Source: ZC4RG30 sp963777735 (GTDB taxonomy: Bacteria > Pseudomonadota > Gammaproteobacteria > Steroidobacterales > Steroidobacteraceae). Taken from it: DNA of 64,000 bases. Location of the stretch: contig CAVZRQ010000008.1 in assembly GCA_963777735.1 (NCBI GenBank), positions 1,736,001 through 1,800,000 of the forward strand. The letters are read 5' to 3'. The translations under genes were made by a program, and so were the position numbers. The notes below the pieces were generated by a model that searched no databases, had not been told where the DNA came from, and was given only the letters and a program-made list of their open reading frames with translations. Positions 45,778-54,316 of this stretch are shown in pieces. Each line of letters begins with the position of its first letter. Within the stretch, counting starts at the first letter, position 1.

Positions 45778-47275
45778 AGTTGCCGCCGAGTCGGCTCAGC
45801 AGTTTGGAGAAGCGATTCCCGCCGGCGGGCTTCCTGTCGACCGGCTTGCGCACCGCGGAGTCGTTGATGATCTCGCGGCTCTCATCCAGCGTCAGCGTCG
45901 ACGCACCCAGTATCTCGAGCGTGGAATCCAGTGGCGTGGCAGCGCCGGGCGCCGCGCGGGTCAGCATCGCATCGGGCCGCTTGCGAACCACGACTCGCTT
46001 GCCGGTGGGCTTGCCCGTCGCCTTGGGCGGGGTTGCCGCAGGTTTTGCAGTGGGCACCGCCTTGCCCGACTTCGCTGCCGGCTTGCCGGCTGACCGGTCA
46101 TCGATATCACGCTTCGCCGGCGCCGGGCGATCGTCCGCGAGCAGTTCGAAGCCCTGCAGATTTTCAGTGCTCAGCGCGCGCTCTGCATCGACCTTCGGCG
46201 CCACGGGTGCTTCACCCAGGCGCGGCGCTGCCTTCACGCTGGGTGTGGCCGCAATGCCACCGGCGCTGTCACGCTCCTTGGTGGCCACCGGCACGATCGC
46301 CACCGCGCGGTAGTCCGAGCGTACGTAGTTGGCAACCTGAGTGGCTGAATTGGGATCACTGAAGAACCCGAGGCGCAGGCCAAACCACTTGCGGCCCTGG
46401 CGATTGCCCTCGACGTTGTACAGCGTGTAGGCATCGAAGATGGCGAGGTGCGGCAGGCTGGCCACGTCGATCGGCGACACCGACCAGATCAGCTGCACGG
46501 CAAAACAGGGCGGCGCATTGTTCTGCGCATCGATGCGGATGTCGGTCAGGGTCTGCGTGTCTTCGGGGGTGACGACACGGACCTCGGCTTCCACCTCGTC
46601 CGATCTCTCGAGCACATGCAGAGCCTGGGCGTCACTCAGGGGCTGCTCGGCAACACGCTGCGCGGGCTTCAACCTCGGCACGGAAACCGGCGCAGGCGCC
46701 GACACAGGCACAGGCACAGGCACGGCAACGGCAACGGGTGCCGATGCAGGCGCAGACGCGCGCGCAGGAGCAGGCGCTGCGGCCTCGCTCAGCTGCGCCA
46801 GCACATCGCGCACATTCGACATCGCCTCGAGTGGTTCTGCTGGCGCCATCACCACCTGTGGCGCGGGCGCTGCGGGCACAGCCACGGGCGCAGGCGCCGC
46901 GGCAACCGGCACTGCGGCGACTGGCACCACGGCAACCGGCGCTGGCGCCATGGTGACCCGGGGCATCGCTGAACGGCGTCTTGGCGCACCACTGGTTGGC
47001 GCAAGGCCAGCCCATGCGGCGGGATAGACATCGCGCACGGCCTCCAGCATCTTCTCGGCTTCATCCTGCGAACCGAAGTAGCCCATGTGCAGACGGAAGC
47101 GCTCGCGCCCGTCTTCACGCTGACGGCTGACAAAAAATGTATAGCGTTTGAGCTCAGGGGCACTGGGATGCGCGAGTGCCATCGGCGAAGTGGATGCACA
47201 GAGATTGATGACAAACAACTGCGACGGCGCAAGCGCGCTGTCGGCATCTGAAGTCTCTGCAATATTGGCGCTCAT
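45776..47275 (-). CDS. Protein with two SPOR-like modules and a low-complexity linker
   Basis: 499 residues, start ATG 47275 with GGAG 7 bases upstream. An N-terminal module (about 18-90) reads LFVINLCASTSPMAL...RFRLHMGYFGSQDEAEKML. A second (about 255-330) reads CFAVQLIWSVSPIDV...GLRLGFFSDPNSATQVANYV. Both have the SPOR-like strand-helix repeat. Between them lies an Ala/Pro/Val linker from GGCACAGGC-type repeats. The C-terminal part is Lys/Pro-rich. There is no signal peptide or membrane helix, so these domains may work in the cytoplasm rather than bind septal peptidoglycan. Role unknown. Confidence 0.7.
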   Translation of the reverse strand: MSANIAETSDADSALAPSQLFVINLCASTSPMALAHPSAPELKRYTFFVSRQREDGRERFRLHMGYFGSQDEAEKMLEAVRDVYPAAWAGLAPTSGAPRRRSAMPRVTMAPAPVAVVPVAAVPVAAAPAPVAVPAAPAPQVVMAPAEPLEAMSNVRDVLAQLSEAAAPAPARASAPASAPVAVAVPVPVPVSAPAPVSVPRLKPAQRVAEQPLSDAQALHVLERSDEVEAEVRVVTPEDTQTLTDIRIDAQNNAPPCFAVQLIWSVSPIDVASLPHLAIFDAYTLYNVEGNRQGRKWFGLRLGFFSDPNSATQVANYVRSDYRAVAIVPVATKERDSAGGIAATPSVKAAPRLGEAPVAPKVDAERALSTENLQGFELLADDRPAPAKRDIDDRSAGKPAAKSGKAVPTAKPAATPPKATGKPTGKRVVVRKRPDAMLTRAAPGAATPLDSTLEILGASTLTLDESREIINDSAVRKPVDRKPAGGNRFSKLLSRLGGN

Positions 47276-47527
47276 CGTGAAACTCCAGGGAAGAAAGCTC
47301 TTCCGGGCGACCCCGCTGTCCTGGGAGAAACATTCTCCTGTAGACCGGTGGCTTTGCGTCTCCGCCTTTCAGCGGATTTGCCTTTGTCACAATCCATGCA
47401 AAGTGTCTGCGTGATGCGACCAAGCGTCAAGCACTTAGTAAAGGCCATATGTCACATGCGGAAGCATGTGACGCCAGGTTGCGACAGCAGTAATCCGGAC
47501 AATTACATATCCGGCAATGAGCACCAA
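47276..47527. other. Intergenic region between the SPOR and GGDEF-EAL genes
   Basis: A 252-base gap. It should hold the promoter for the SPOR gene (minus strand). A TTGACG lies on the minus strand near 47424-47429 with no convincing minus-10. The only strong structure is the perfect hairpin at 47451-47472, listed separately. No small gene was found. Confidence 0.4.
47451..47472. promoter_or_regulatory. Perfect 9-base palindrome with GGAA loop
   Basis: GTCACATGC (47451-47459) pairs fully with GCATGTGAC (47464-47472) across a GGAA loop, which is of GNRA type. There is no T run on either side, so a classic terminator is unlikely. It could be an operator for a dimeric regulator upstream of the SPOR gene or a 3'-end hairpin of the GGDEF-EAL transcript. 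Confidence 0.45.
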
Positions 47528-50356
47528 TCAGGCAAACGCTGAATGTTCGCCCGTCTGTTCCGGCTGGCGTCCGACGAGCAGTTCGGTCATGTCATTCGCG
47601 GACAGTGGCCGCGCCATGAAATACCCCTGCGCGCAGTCACAACCTCGCTCGCGCAGGTAATCCAGCTGCTCGATGGTCTCCACGCCTTCCGCGATCACCA
47701 GCTTGCCGAGAGAGTGCGCCATGACGATGATGGTGCTGGCCAGAGCGGCGGCAGATGGATCACCGGAAATCTCCTCGACGAAGCTGCGATCGATCTTCAC
47801 GGCGCCGACCGGATAGCGCCGCAGGTTGGCGAGCGCCGTGTGCCCGGTGCCGAAATCATCCAGCGTCAGTCGCACACCCAACGCCGAAAGCCCTTCGATG
47901 CAGCCCTGGCTGTCGGGATCGGTAAGCGCGGCCTCATTCATCTCGAACTCGACGGCATCCGGCTGCAGGCGATGCCGATCCAGCGCCCGCCGCAGGTTGG
48001 CGACGAGTTCCTGGTCCCGCAACTGCTGCACGGAAAGATTGATGGCCACACGTGGCGCGACGATGCCCCGGTCGCGCCACTGCGCGATCTGCGCACAGGC
48101 CGCTTCGATTACCCAGCCACCCAGGTCCACGATCAGACCGGACTCTTCGGCGGCAGGAATGAAGTCAGCCGAAGACACCAGGCCGTCGCGCGGCTTCTGC
48201 CAGCGCAACAACGCTTCCACGCCCGTCATGCTGCCATCGTTGACCTTGTACTGCGGCTGGAAGTAGAGCGAGAACTCGCGACGCTTCAATGCCCGATACA
48301 GGCCGCTGTCTGCCACGCGCGCGCCACGCGCAGCCATCTTGGGGCTGTAGAACACTGCGGCGCCCCGTCCGAGATCCTTGGCCCGATACATGGCAAGGTC
48401 TGCATTGCGCAATAGCAGATCCAGATCCGTGCCATCGACCGGGAACAGCGTGACGCCGATGCTGGCGCGCACCTGATGGTCGCGCGCGCCAAGACGGACG
48501 GGCAGCTGCATGGATTGGATCATGCGTTCTGCGACGGCCGATACCGCCACGGTATCGGCCACATCGCGCAGGATCACGGTGAACTCGTCACCGCCCAGGC
48601 GGGCCACCGTATCGCCATCTTTCACGCAGGCGCGCAGCCGCTGCGCGACGACAGCCAGCAACTGGTCGCCGGCCTCGTGGCCGAGAGAATCGTTGACCTT
48701 CTTGAAATGGTCCAGATCGATGTAGAGCAGTGCGCCACTCGCGCCGCCCTGTTCGACATTGCGCAGCTCCTGCGCCAGCTGGTCGCGGAACAGCAGCCGG
48801 TTGGGCAGCTGTGTCAGCGGATCGAAATGCGCCTGTCGATAGAGTCGTTCGGCGCGGGCATTGCCCGAAAGGGAAATTCCCAATCGCTGCGCGCAGTGCG
48901 CGCCACAGCCAGCGACGCGCGCAGCCTGCGCCGGCGGCTCTTCATAACCCACTGCAAGAATGGCGGCCAGCTCGCCTGCCACCATGACGGGCCAGACCCA
49001 GAAGAATGCCGATCCCGCGCCCTGCAGCGGCTCGAGGAAACTGTGGCGGCCTTCTTCGCAACGCACGATCGTCAGGCCCTGCCGCGCTTCGCGCAGGGTT
49101 GCCACCATCTCATCATCCAGTTCCACCCGGTTCACCGGGGAGCCGCCCTCGGCATTGACCACGAACAGGCGCCCATGGCCCGTCACGCCGGGATCGATCA
49201 GTGTCAAACCCACATTGTTCGCGCGGGTAATGCTGCGCACGCGCGTCAGCACCTGATCAATCACATTCTCGTAATCACCGCCGGGCAGCAGCAGGCCATC
49301 GATCTCGTCGAGGGCCTGGCGGGTTTCAGCCTGCGCTTCGATGATCTCGGCGCTACGGTTGTAGCTGTCTACGAGCTGCCGGACCTCGCCGACCAGACCC
49401 GGAGGGGGCTCCACGGTGATGCGTCGCTCGGGAAGCTGCGCCACTGCGCGACGCAAATGCCGGAATGCTTCCTGGTGGGGTCTTGCCAGCGAGTGCGCGA
49501 ACCAGGCCGCCAGCAGCAGCAGCAGCGGCAACATGGTGCTCTGGGTGCGCAGTGCCGACCAGAACGCAGCCGACCACGGCCGGTCAGGACGCATCGCCAC
49601 CAGTGCGATTTCCAGGTCAGAGATCAGCTGGGTGCCGCCAAGACCCGCCGCTGCACCTACCCAGGCCGTGCCCTGCTCGTTCCAGGCCAGATTGTTGCCC
49701 GTACGGGTGAATGAAGGTTCCCTCAGCAGGGCAGCAACCTGGCCGACGATTTCGCTGCGGGATTCGAGCGAGCTGTACAGTTGTTGCCCGCTGGAATCCA
49801 GCGCCAGCAGCGCAGTGCGCGCCTCGGCATCTCCCAATTCAGACCACAGCCAGGAACTGCGCAGCTCCACCACCACCCATCGTGCGGGCGGCCGTTCAGG
49901 CAGGGCGCGCAGCAGGTACAGGCTGCTCGAACCCTCTGCGCCGATCAGGATTGCCCGTTCCGCAACGACTGCGTCGCGCAGCTTTGCGTCCAGCTCGAAG
50001 CGTCGCTCGCCTACGGCGAACCGCGGCCCATCGGCAGGTTCAACGATGGACGCCCATTCGAAAATCGGGGCCTGCAGCAACCGCGGGCGCAGCAGGATCC
50101 CATCCAGCTCGGTCTCGACGGTATCGGCATAGGCGCGCAGCACCAGATCCGCAGTGCTGATGCGGCTGCGGACGGCCTCCGCAGACAGGGACGCCACCTG
50201 GCGCAGCTGCTGCTGATTCTGTTCACGGTACTGGCGCTGCTGCTTGCCGGCCTGCAATAGCAGACCGCTTGCGAGCATGGCGATGCCACAGACAACGATT
50301 GCCAAGGCGACGCGGCGTCCAATGCCACTGAACAGCGCAATTCGGGCTCTGCGCAT
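47528..50356 (-). CDS. Membrane GAF-GGDEF-EAL cyclic-di-GMP protein
   Basis: 942 residues from ATG 50356 (a GTG at 50377 is possible). The first helix (about 13-35) and a second near 280-300 enclose a large periplasmic sensor, and a GAF-like region follows. GGDEF is intact (ARLGGDEFTVIL). EAL is intact, with GVEALLRWQ, NEAALTD and the DDFGTGHTALANL loop. It could make or break cyclic di-GMP; with all motifs kept, phosphodiesterase activity is credible and cyclase activity possible. Single gene, with the palindrome downstream. Confidence 0.88.
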   Translation of the reverse strand: MRRARIALFSGIGRRVALAIVVCGIAMLASGLLLQAGKQQRQYREQNQQQLRQVASLSAEAVRSRISTADLVLRAYADTVETELDGILLRPRLLQAPIFEWASIVEPADGPRFAVGERRFELDAKLRDAVVAERAILIGAEGSSSLYLLRALPERPPARWVVVELRSSWLWSELGDAEARTALLALDSSGQQLYSSLESRSEIVGQVAALLREPSFTRTGNNLAWNEQGTAWVGAAAGLGGTQLISDLEIALVAMRPDRPWSAAFWSALRTQSTMLPLLLLLAAWFAHSLARPHQEAFRHLRRAVAQLPERRITVEPPPGLVGEVRQLVDSYNRSAEIIEAQAETRQALDEIDGLLLPGGDYENVIDQVLTRVRSITRANNVGLTLIDPGVTGHGRLFVVNAEGGSPVNRVELDDEMVATLREARQGLTIVRCEEGRHSFLEPLQGAGSAFFWVWPVMVAGELAAILAVGYEEPPAQAARVAGCGAHCAQRLGISLSGNARAERLYRQAHFDPLTQLPNRLLFRDQLAQELRNVEQGGASGALLYIDLDHFKKVNDSLGHEAGDQLLAVVAQRLRACVKDGDTVARLGGDEFTVILRDVADTVAVSAVAERMIQSMQLPVRLGARDHQVRASIGVTLFPVDGTDLDLLLRNADLAMYRAKDLGRGAAVFYSPKMAARGARVADSGLYRALKRREFSLYFQPQYKVNDGSMTGVEALLRWQKPRDGLVSSADFIPAAEESGLIVDLGGWVIEAACAQIAQWRDRGIVAPRVAINLSVQQLRDQELVANLRRALDRHRLQPDAVEFEMNEAALTDPDSQGCIEGLSALGVRLTLDDFGTGHTALANLRRYPVGAVKIDRSFVEEISGDPSAAALASTIIVMAHSLGKLVIAEGVETIEQLDYLRERGCDCAQGYFMARPLSANDMTELLVGRQPEQTGEHSAFA

Positions 50357-50449
50357 GCTGAGAAATCCAGTTCCCACTGATGGATCAGGACGCTAATTTG
50401 ACAGTGCGCAGGGTGCGGGCGGCGTGCGCCACGTCACCAATTGGCAGCG

Positions 50450-51157
50450 TCAGCCCGAACGACGCCCCGCAAGCGCGAGGTCGCGCAGATTCTGCCCCGC
50501 ATGGCAGTAGACGCCCCGGCGTGGCGAGCGGCCCGCACCCAACATGGCCGCGGCCAGATCCTCGGCGGGAATGCTGCGCTTCGCGGCCAGCTTCCCCTGC
50601 AGGAAGGAGTTCCCCAGCGGCAGCAGCGCCATTCGGAGCAGATCCATCGGACCTGCCCCGGGGCGCAGACCCAGCACCGGACCCGGCTGCAGGATTTCCA
50701 GCGAGCTGAAACGCAGCTCGCGCAGCGCCGCCTCCATCTCTCCCTTGCAGGCGAGAAACGGCAGGGGGGATTTGCTGCCGGCGCCGGCCGCAGAAACCAC
50801 GACCAGGCGGGTGGCGCCGGCGGCCTGCGCGGCCCTGGCAAAGCCGAGCACCAGATCCCGATCCACCCGCATCAGCTCTGCCCGAGGTGCCCGCGGCCCG
50901 TGGGCTGCGCCGAGGCTGCAATAGGCGTCCGTGCAGCGCAGACCGGTGAGCCGGGCACCCAGATCTTCGAACTGGAGGATGCGGTTGGCGAGCCGGGGGT
51001 GATCGAGCGGCAGCGGCCGCCGGGTCAGCGCATGCACGCGCGTGTAGTCGTTGTTCCGCAGCAGCAGTTGCAGCAGCGCGGCGCCGGTCAACCCGGTGCC
51101 TCCAGCGACCAGCGCCACACGCTGGGAGCCCTGTGAATCCACTGCCACTGCCGCCAC
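50450..51157 (-). CDS. NAD(P)-binding Rossmann protein (SDR-like, HTATIP2 type)
   Basis: GTG 51157 is preferred: GGGAG precedes it, and an upstream ATG at 51238 would add a cysteine-rich stretch and leave 20 bases to the divergent gene. The protein, about 235 residues, starts near VALVAGGTGLTGAALLQLLL (Rossmann loop) and contains ALTRRPLPLDHPR, YCSLG, RLVVVSAAGAGSKSP and LQPGPVLGLRPG. This fits atypical short-chain reductases related to HTATIP2 and YbjT. Substrate unknown. Confidence 0.75.
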   Translation of the reverse strand: MAAVAVDSQGSQRVALVAGGTGLTGAALLQLLLRNNDYTRVHALTRRPLPLDHPRLANRILQFEDLGARLTGLRCTDAYCSLGAAHGPRAPRAELMRVDRDLVLGFARAAQAAGATRLVVVSAAGAGSKSPLPFLACKGEMEAALRELRFSSLEILQPGPVLGLRPGAGPMDLLRMALLPLGNSFLQGKLAAKRSIPAEDLAAAMLGAGRSPRRGVYCHAGQNLRDLALAGRRSG

Positions 51158-51258
51158 TGCATCTCCCACTTCAAGCCTGCGGCGGCAATCGTCCGCGCAG
51201 CAGCCACCCGCGGTCAAGCGGTCGCGTTGCGTCACCATTACACGGTAGTCTTGGCTCC

Positions 51259-52608
51259 ATGCGATGGCTTTCGATTCTGATCTGCAGCCTCGGGCTGGCT
51301 GCATTGACCCTGGATTCGGCCGCTGTGGAAGCGCCGGACGAGCGGGTCGCGGCATATCAGCAGTTTCGCAGCGCCTTCGATGCAGGCAACTTCACGGCTG
51401 CCTTGCCGCCTGCAGCGCAGGTGGTGGAACTCACACGCAAACAGTTCGGCGCCGATGCACCGGAACTCGCAAACCCGCTCACCAACCTCGCAACCACCTA
51501 CCTGCGGATGGGCGAGCACGGCATGGCCCTCGACAATTACCGCGAGGCGCTGACCCTGCTGGACCTGCAGGGCGACACCATCAATCCAAAGCTGGTCGCG
51601 CCCCTGCATGGCATCGGCCTCGCGCTGCGCGGGCTCGATCGCGAAACGGAAGCGGTGGCGCCGCTGAAGCGCGCCGTCGACATCACGCGCAATCGCAGCG
51701 GCCTGTACTCCATCGCACAACTGCCCATGCTGCTGTCACTGATCGACAGTTATGAAAAAGCCGGCCGCGTGGAAGACGCCAATCGCGAGCACCACTACTC
51801 CTACACCGTGGCCGAAACCACTTACGGCAAGAACGATCTGCGCCTGCTGGAGCCTCTGGACCGCTTCGCGCGCTGGCATGAAACCACGGGCAATTACGCC
51901 GCAGCCCGGGCCTTGCACGCCCGCGCGGTGGAGATTGCCGATGCGGCCGAACCCAACAGCCTGCTCGCCATTGACGGGCTGCGCGGCATCGCCCGGGCCT
52001 ACCGGCTGGCCTTCGTCAACGCCGAGGCCGAGGATGTGATTGCAGCGGTCGACGCGCTGCCCTCGAACATCAGCAACAGCTCATCGGCCCGCATGTTCGC
52101 CATCACCTCGAACGGCAGTGAACGCACGTTGCGCGTCGCCATGCAACGCCTGGACGCCACACCCGACGATCACGCCGCGCTGCGCGGGGCGGTTCTCATT
52201 GACCTGGGCGACTGGTACCTCACGGCCGGCGAGAGCAATCGGGCATTTGCCGCCTATCGAGATGCCTGGCGCGCGCTGGCCACGGCGGGCGACACCCGTG
52301 CACTCGCCACACCTGTTGCCGTGGTGTATCGCGCGCCGTCGATGGCCGTGTCGCGCAAGCGTGAAGATCCCGAGGAGTATTCGCAGCAGGCGGTGGAACT
52401 GCGCCTGAGCATCGCCGCCAACGGCGAAGTGCGCGGCGTGACGGTCGCCAATCCGGCCCCGGAACGCGAAGCCGCCGAACGCGCACTCACCGGTGTTGTC
52501 CGGCGTGCGCTGTGGCGGCCGGCATTCAGCAATGGCGAACCAGTGGCCAGCACGGATTTCATCTTCACCGAACTGGTGAATGTGCGCCGGCCACCGCCGG
52601 CAAACTAG
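51259..52608 (+). CDS. Secreted TPR protein with TonB-like C-terminus
   Basis: 449 residues starting at ATG 51259. A signal peptide (about 1-24) is followed by several TPR-like repeats: ANPLTNLATTYLRMGEHGMA, VAPLHGIGLALRGLDRETEA and LLSLIDSYEKAGRVEDANRE. The last 90 residues (LRLSIAANGEVRGVTVANPA to STDFIFTELVNV) match the energy-transducer TonB C-terminal fold, without a TonB membrane anchor. It may be a scaffold in the periplasm. It converges on the large signalling operon, with stops 14 bases apart. Confidence 0.7.
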   Translation: MRWLSILICSLGLAALTLDSAAVEAPDERVAAYQQFRSAFDAGNFTAALPPAAQVVELTRKQFGADAPELANPLTNLATTYLRMGEHGMALDNYREALTLLDLQGDTINPKLVAPLHGIGLALRGLDRETEAVAPLKRAVDITRNRSGLYSIAQLPMLLSLIDSYEKAGRVEDANREHHYSYTVAETTYGKNDLRLLEPLDRFARWHETTGNYAAARALHARAVEIADAAEPNSLLAIDGLRGIARAYRLAFVNAEAEDVIAAVDALPSNISNSSSARMFAITSNGSERTLRVAMQRLDATPDDHAALRGAVLIDLGDWYLTAGESNRAFAAYRDAWRALATAGDTRALATPVAVVYRAPSMAVSRKREDPEEYSQQAVELRLSIAANGEVRGVTVANPAPEREAAERALTGVVRRALWRPAFSNGEPVASTDFIFTELVNVRRPPPAN

Positions 52609-52622
52609 CCGCTGCGCGGCGC

Positions 52623-53288
52623 TCAGCCGCCCTGCGCTGCGGGCAGGATGGGCACCAGTTCGATCACATCCACGGTGCCGACGCTGGCATCCGCGGCGCT
52701 GAGGCTCTGCCCGGCCACGAGTTTGCGGGTCTGTTCCTGGCGCGGCAACTGCACCAGCAGCTTGGCGGCCGCATCACGCATGGCAGACTGCGTGGCGGCG
52801 GTCAGTGAGAGCGCCGACCTTCGCTCGCCCTTCGCGCTGCCATAACCGGTGAGCGTCAGGGTATCCACCGGCTCACCCTGCGGACTGAGCACATCGATGC
52901 GGTAGCGGATGGTCACGGCCCAGTAGGCCCCGCTGGTCTCGCGCGCGGTGGCGAAGGAATACTGCTCGATGTGCGGCGCGAACAACGCCTGCAGGCCGGC
53001 CCCGGCCCGCGCGGCATCGAGATTGTTGAACACCTGCAGATTCGCGATGGACGCCCCGAAGATGCTCCGGAACAACTGCTCGTGCCCGGGCCCGAGATCG
53101 ACGGACCAGTCGCCACCGCCGCGTGTTTCTTCATGCAGGTAGGTGCGCAGATCCTGCTCGAGCACCAGGCCAGCGCGCACATTCATCGGCTGCAACACCG
53201 CGCTCGGCAACCGTGATTCCGGTGCCACCTTCACACCGGAGCAGCCGGCGAGCACGCACCCCAGCGCGACGATCAGCGACCGGTGCAT
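52623..53288 (-). CDS. Lipoprotein D, last gene of the kinase/VWA operon
   Basis: 221 residues from ATG 53288; lipobox VLAGC follows signal MHRSLIVALGC. The mature part has GAYWAVTIRYRIDVLSPQGEPV and a C-terminal helix, and resembles LptE-like or other assembly lipoproteins in size. Family not recognised. Its start lies 16 bases inside the second VWA gene, so it is coupled to it. Confidence 0.65.
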   Translation of the reverse strand: MHRSLIVALGCVLAGCSGVKVAPESRLPSAVLQPMNVRAGLVLEQDLRTYLHEETRGGGDWSVDLGPGHEQLFRSIFGASIANLQVFNNLDAARAGAGLQALFAPHIEQYSFATARETSGAYWAVTIRYRIDVLSPQGEPVDTLTLTGYGSAKGERRSALSLTAATQSAMRDAAAKLLVQLPRQEQTRKLVAGQSLSAADASVGTVDVIELVPILPAAQGG

Positions 53289-54316
53289 GTGGGAACGCCC
53301 AGGATTTCGGTGTAGATGCGGCATGGCTTCTCGCTGGTGATGCCGACGAACGTACCATCGTTCTGCGCCGTCACCACCCTCATTAGTATCGAAAACTGGA
53401 TGTTTGTAAACGGCTCCATGCCGGCGCCCTCGGGAAACCCGATGCCGTGGATGCGCGCCCGCGGGCGCTTGCCATCGGCTGCGTTGAGCCGCGCGATGCT
53501 GTCTGCAGCACGCTGCATGGAATCGCCGGTGAATTCATCGCCGATCACATAGATGCTGATGCGCTGGCCGGCCTTGCGGTAATTGCGCAATGCGCTTTCG
53601 ATGCCCGGCACCGGGTTGGATTCGCTGTACGGCGTCCAGTTCTGCAAGGTCCTGCGAATCCGCTGCCGCAGATCGGCCGAATCGTTGAGCCATTGGCCCG
53701 GCCTTCCCGGAAACATGAAACGGCCCTGGTCGTTCATGACCTGCATGCCTTTCACTTCCGGATAGATGTCGAGCGTCTCGCGCATGATCTCCGCAGTGGA
53801 TTCCCAGTGGTTGCCCACCATGCTGCCCGAGGTGTCGATGATGAACACCACGTACTCGCTGTCCACCGGTATGCCGCCCACCGAATCCACCGACGCCCGC
53901 CGCGGCGCCGGCCGGTTCTGCAGCTTCTCCATCTCGGCGGAAAGCTCCTGATACGCCGCCACCAGTTCGCTCTCGACGATGGTGGTGACTTCGGCATTGG
54001 TGCGGCTGGCAGCGAATTCCCCCGCCACCTGCGTGAGATCACCCTGCAGCCGCGCGAGGCGCAGCCGCTCGGCCCGCAGCTCCACGATGCGCCCCTGCAG
54101 TTCGCGGTTCAGCTGGTCGGTTTCACCGCGGATCGCGAAGATCTCTTCCTGCAGGCGCAGCACCTGGCCATTCATCGCCTCGCGCGCGCGCTCGATCACC
54201 ACCGGCTGGTCCACATCGGTGAGCACCAGCAGCAGGATGATGGCGCCGAAACCGCAGCAGATGCAGTCCATGAACGAGAGGCTGAAGATCTCGGTGTCGC
54301 GCCGCTTCAGCTTCAT
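53273..54316 (-). CDS. Membrane-anchored VWA protein 2
   Basis: 347 residues from ATG 54316. After a basic start comes a helix with the motif FSLSFMDCICCGFGAIILL, then a coiled coil (about 45-130) and a VWA domain with a complete MIDAS (FIIDTSGSM; a threonine/serine and aspartate further on). The C-terminal part includes ISIYVIGDEFTG. It is a paralogue of the preceding gene. The start overlaps the original stop of VWA 1 (ATGA), but because of the frameshift in that gene the two are now in one open frame. Confidence 0.8.
   Translation of the reverse strand: MKLKRRDTEIFSLSFMDCICCGFGAIILLLVLTDVDQPVVIERAREAMNGQVLRLQEEIFAIRGETDQLNRELQGRIVELRAERLRLARLQGDLTQVAGEFAASRTNAEVTTIVESELVAAYQELSAEMEKLQNRPAPRRASVDSVGGIPVDSEYVVFIIDTSGSMVGNHWESTAEIMRETLDIYPEVKGMQVMNDQGRFMFPGRPGQWLNDSADLRQRIRRTLQNWTPYSESNPVPGIESALRNYRKAGQRISIYVIGDEFTGDSMQRAADSIARLNAADGKRPRARIHGIGFPEGAGMEPFTNIQFSILMRVVTAQNDGTFVGITSEKPCRIYTEILGVPTCTGR

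Noticed and set aside
46680..46960. GGCACAGGC-type short repeats that look like a satellite or CRISPR-like array
   Set aside because: They are codon-level Ala/Pro/Val repeats within the SPOR protein linker; there are no spacers.
52608..52620. Small GCCGC/GCGGC hairpin between convergent genes as a terminator
   Set aside because: The stem is short with a three-base loop and has no T run; support is too weak.
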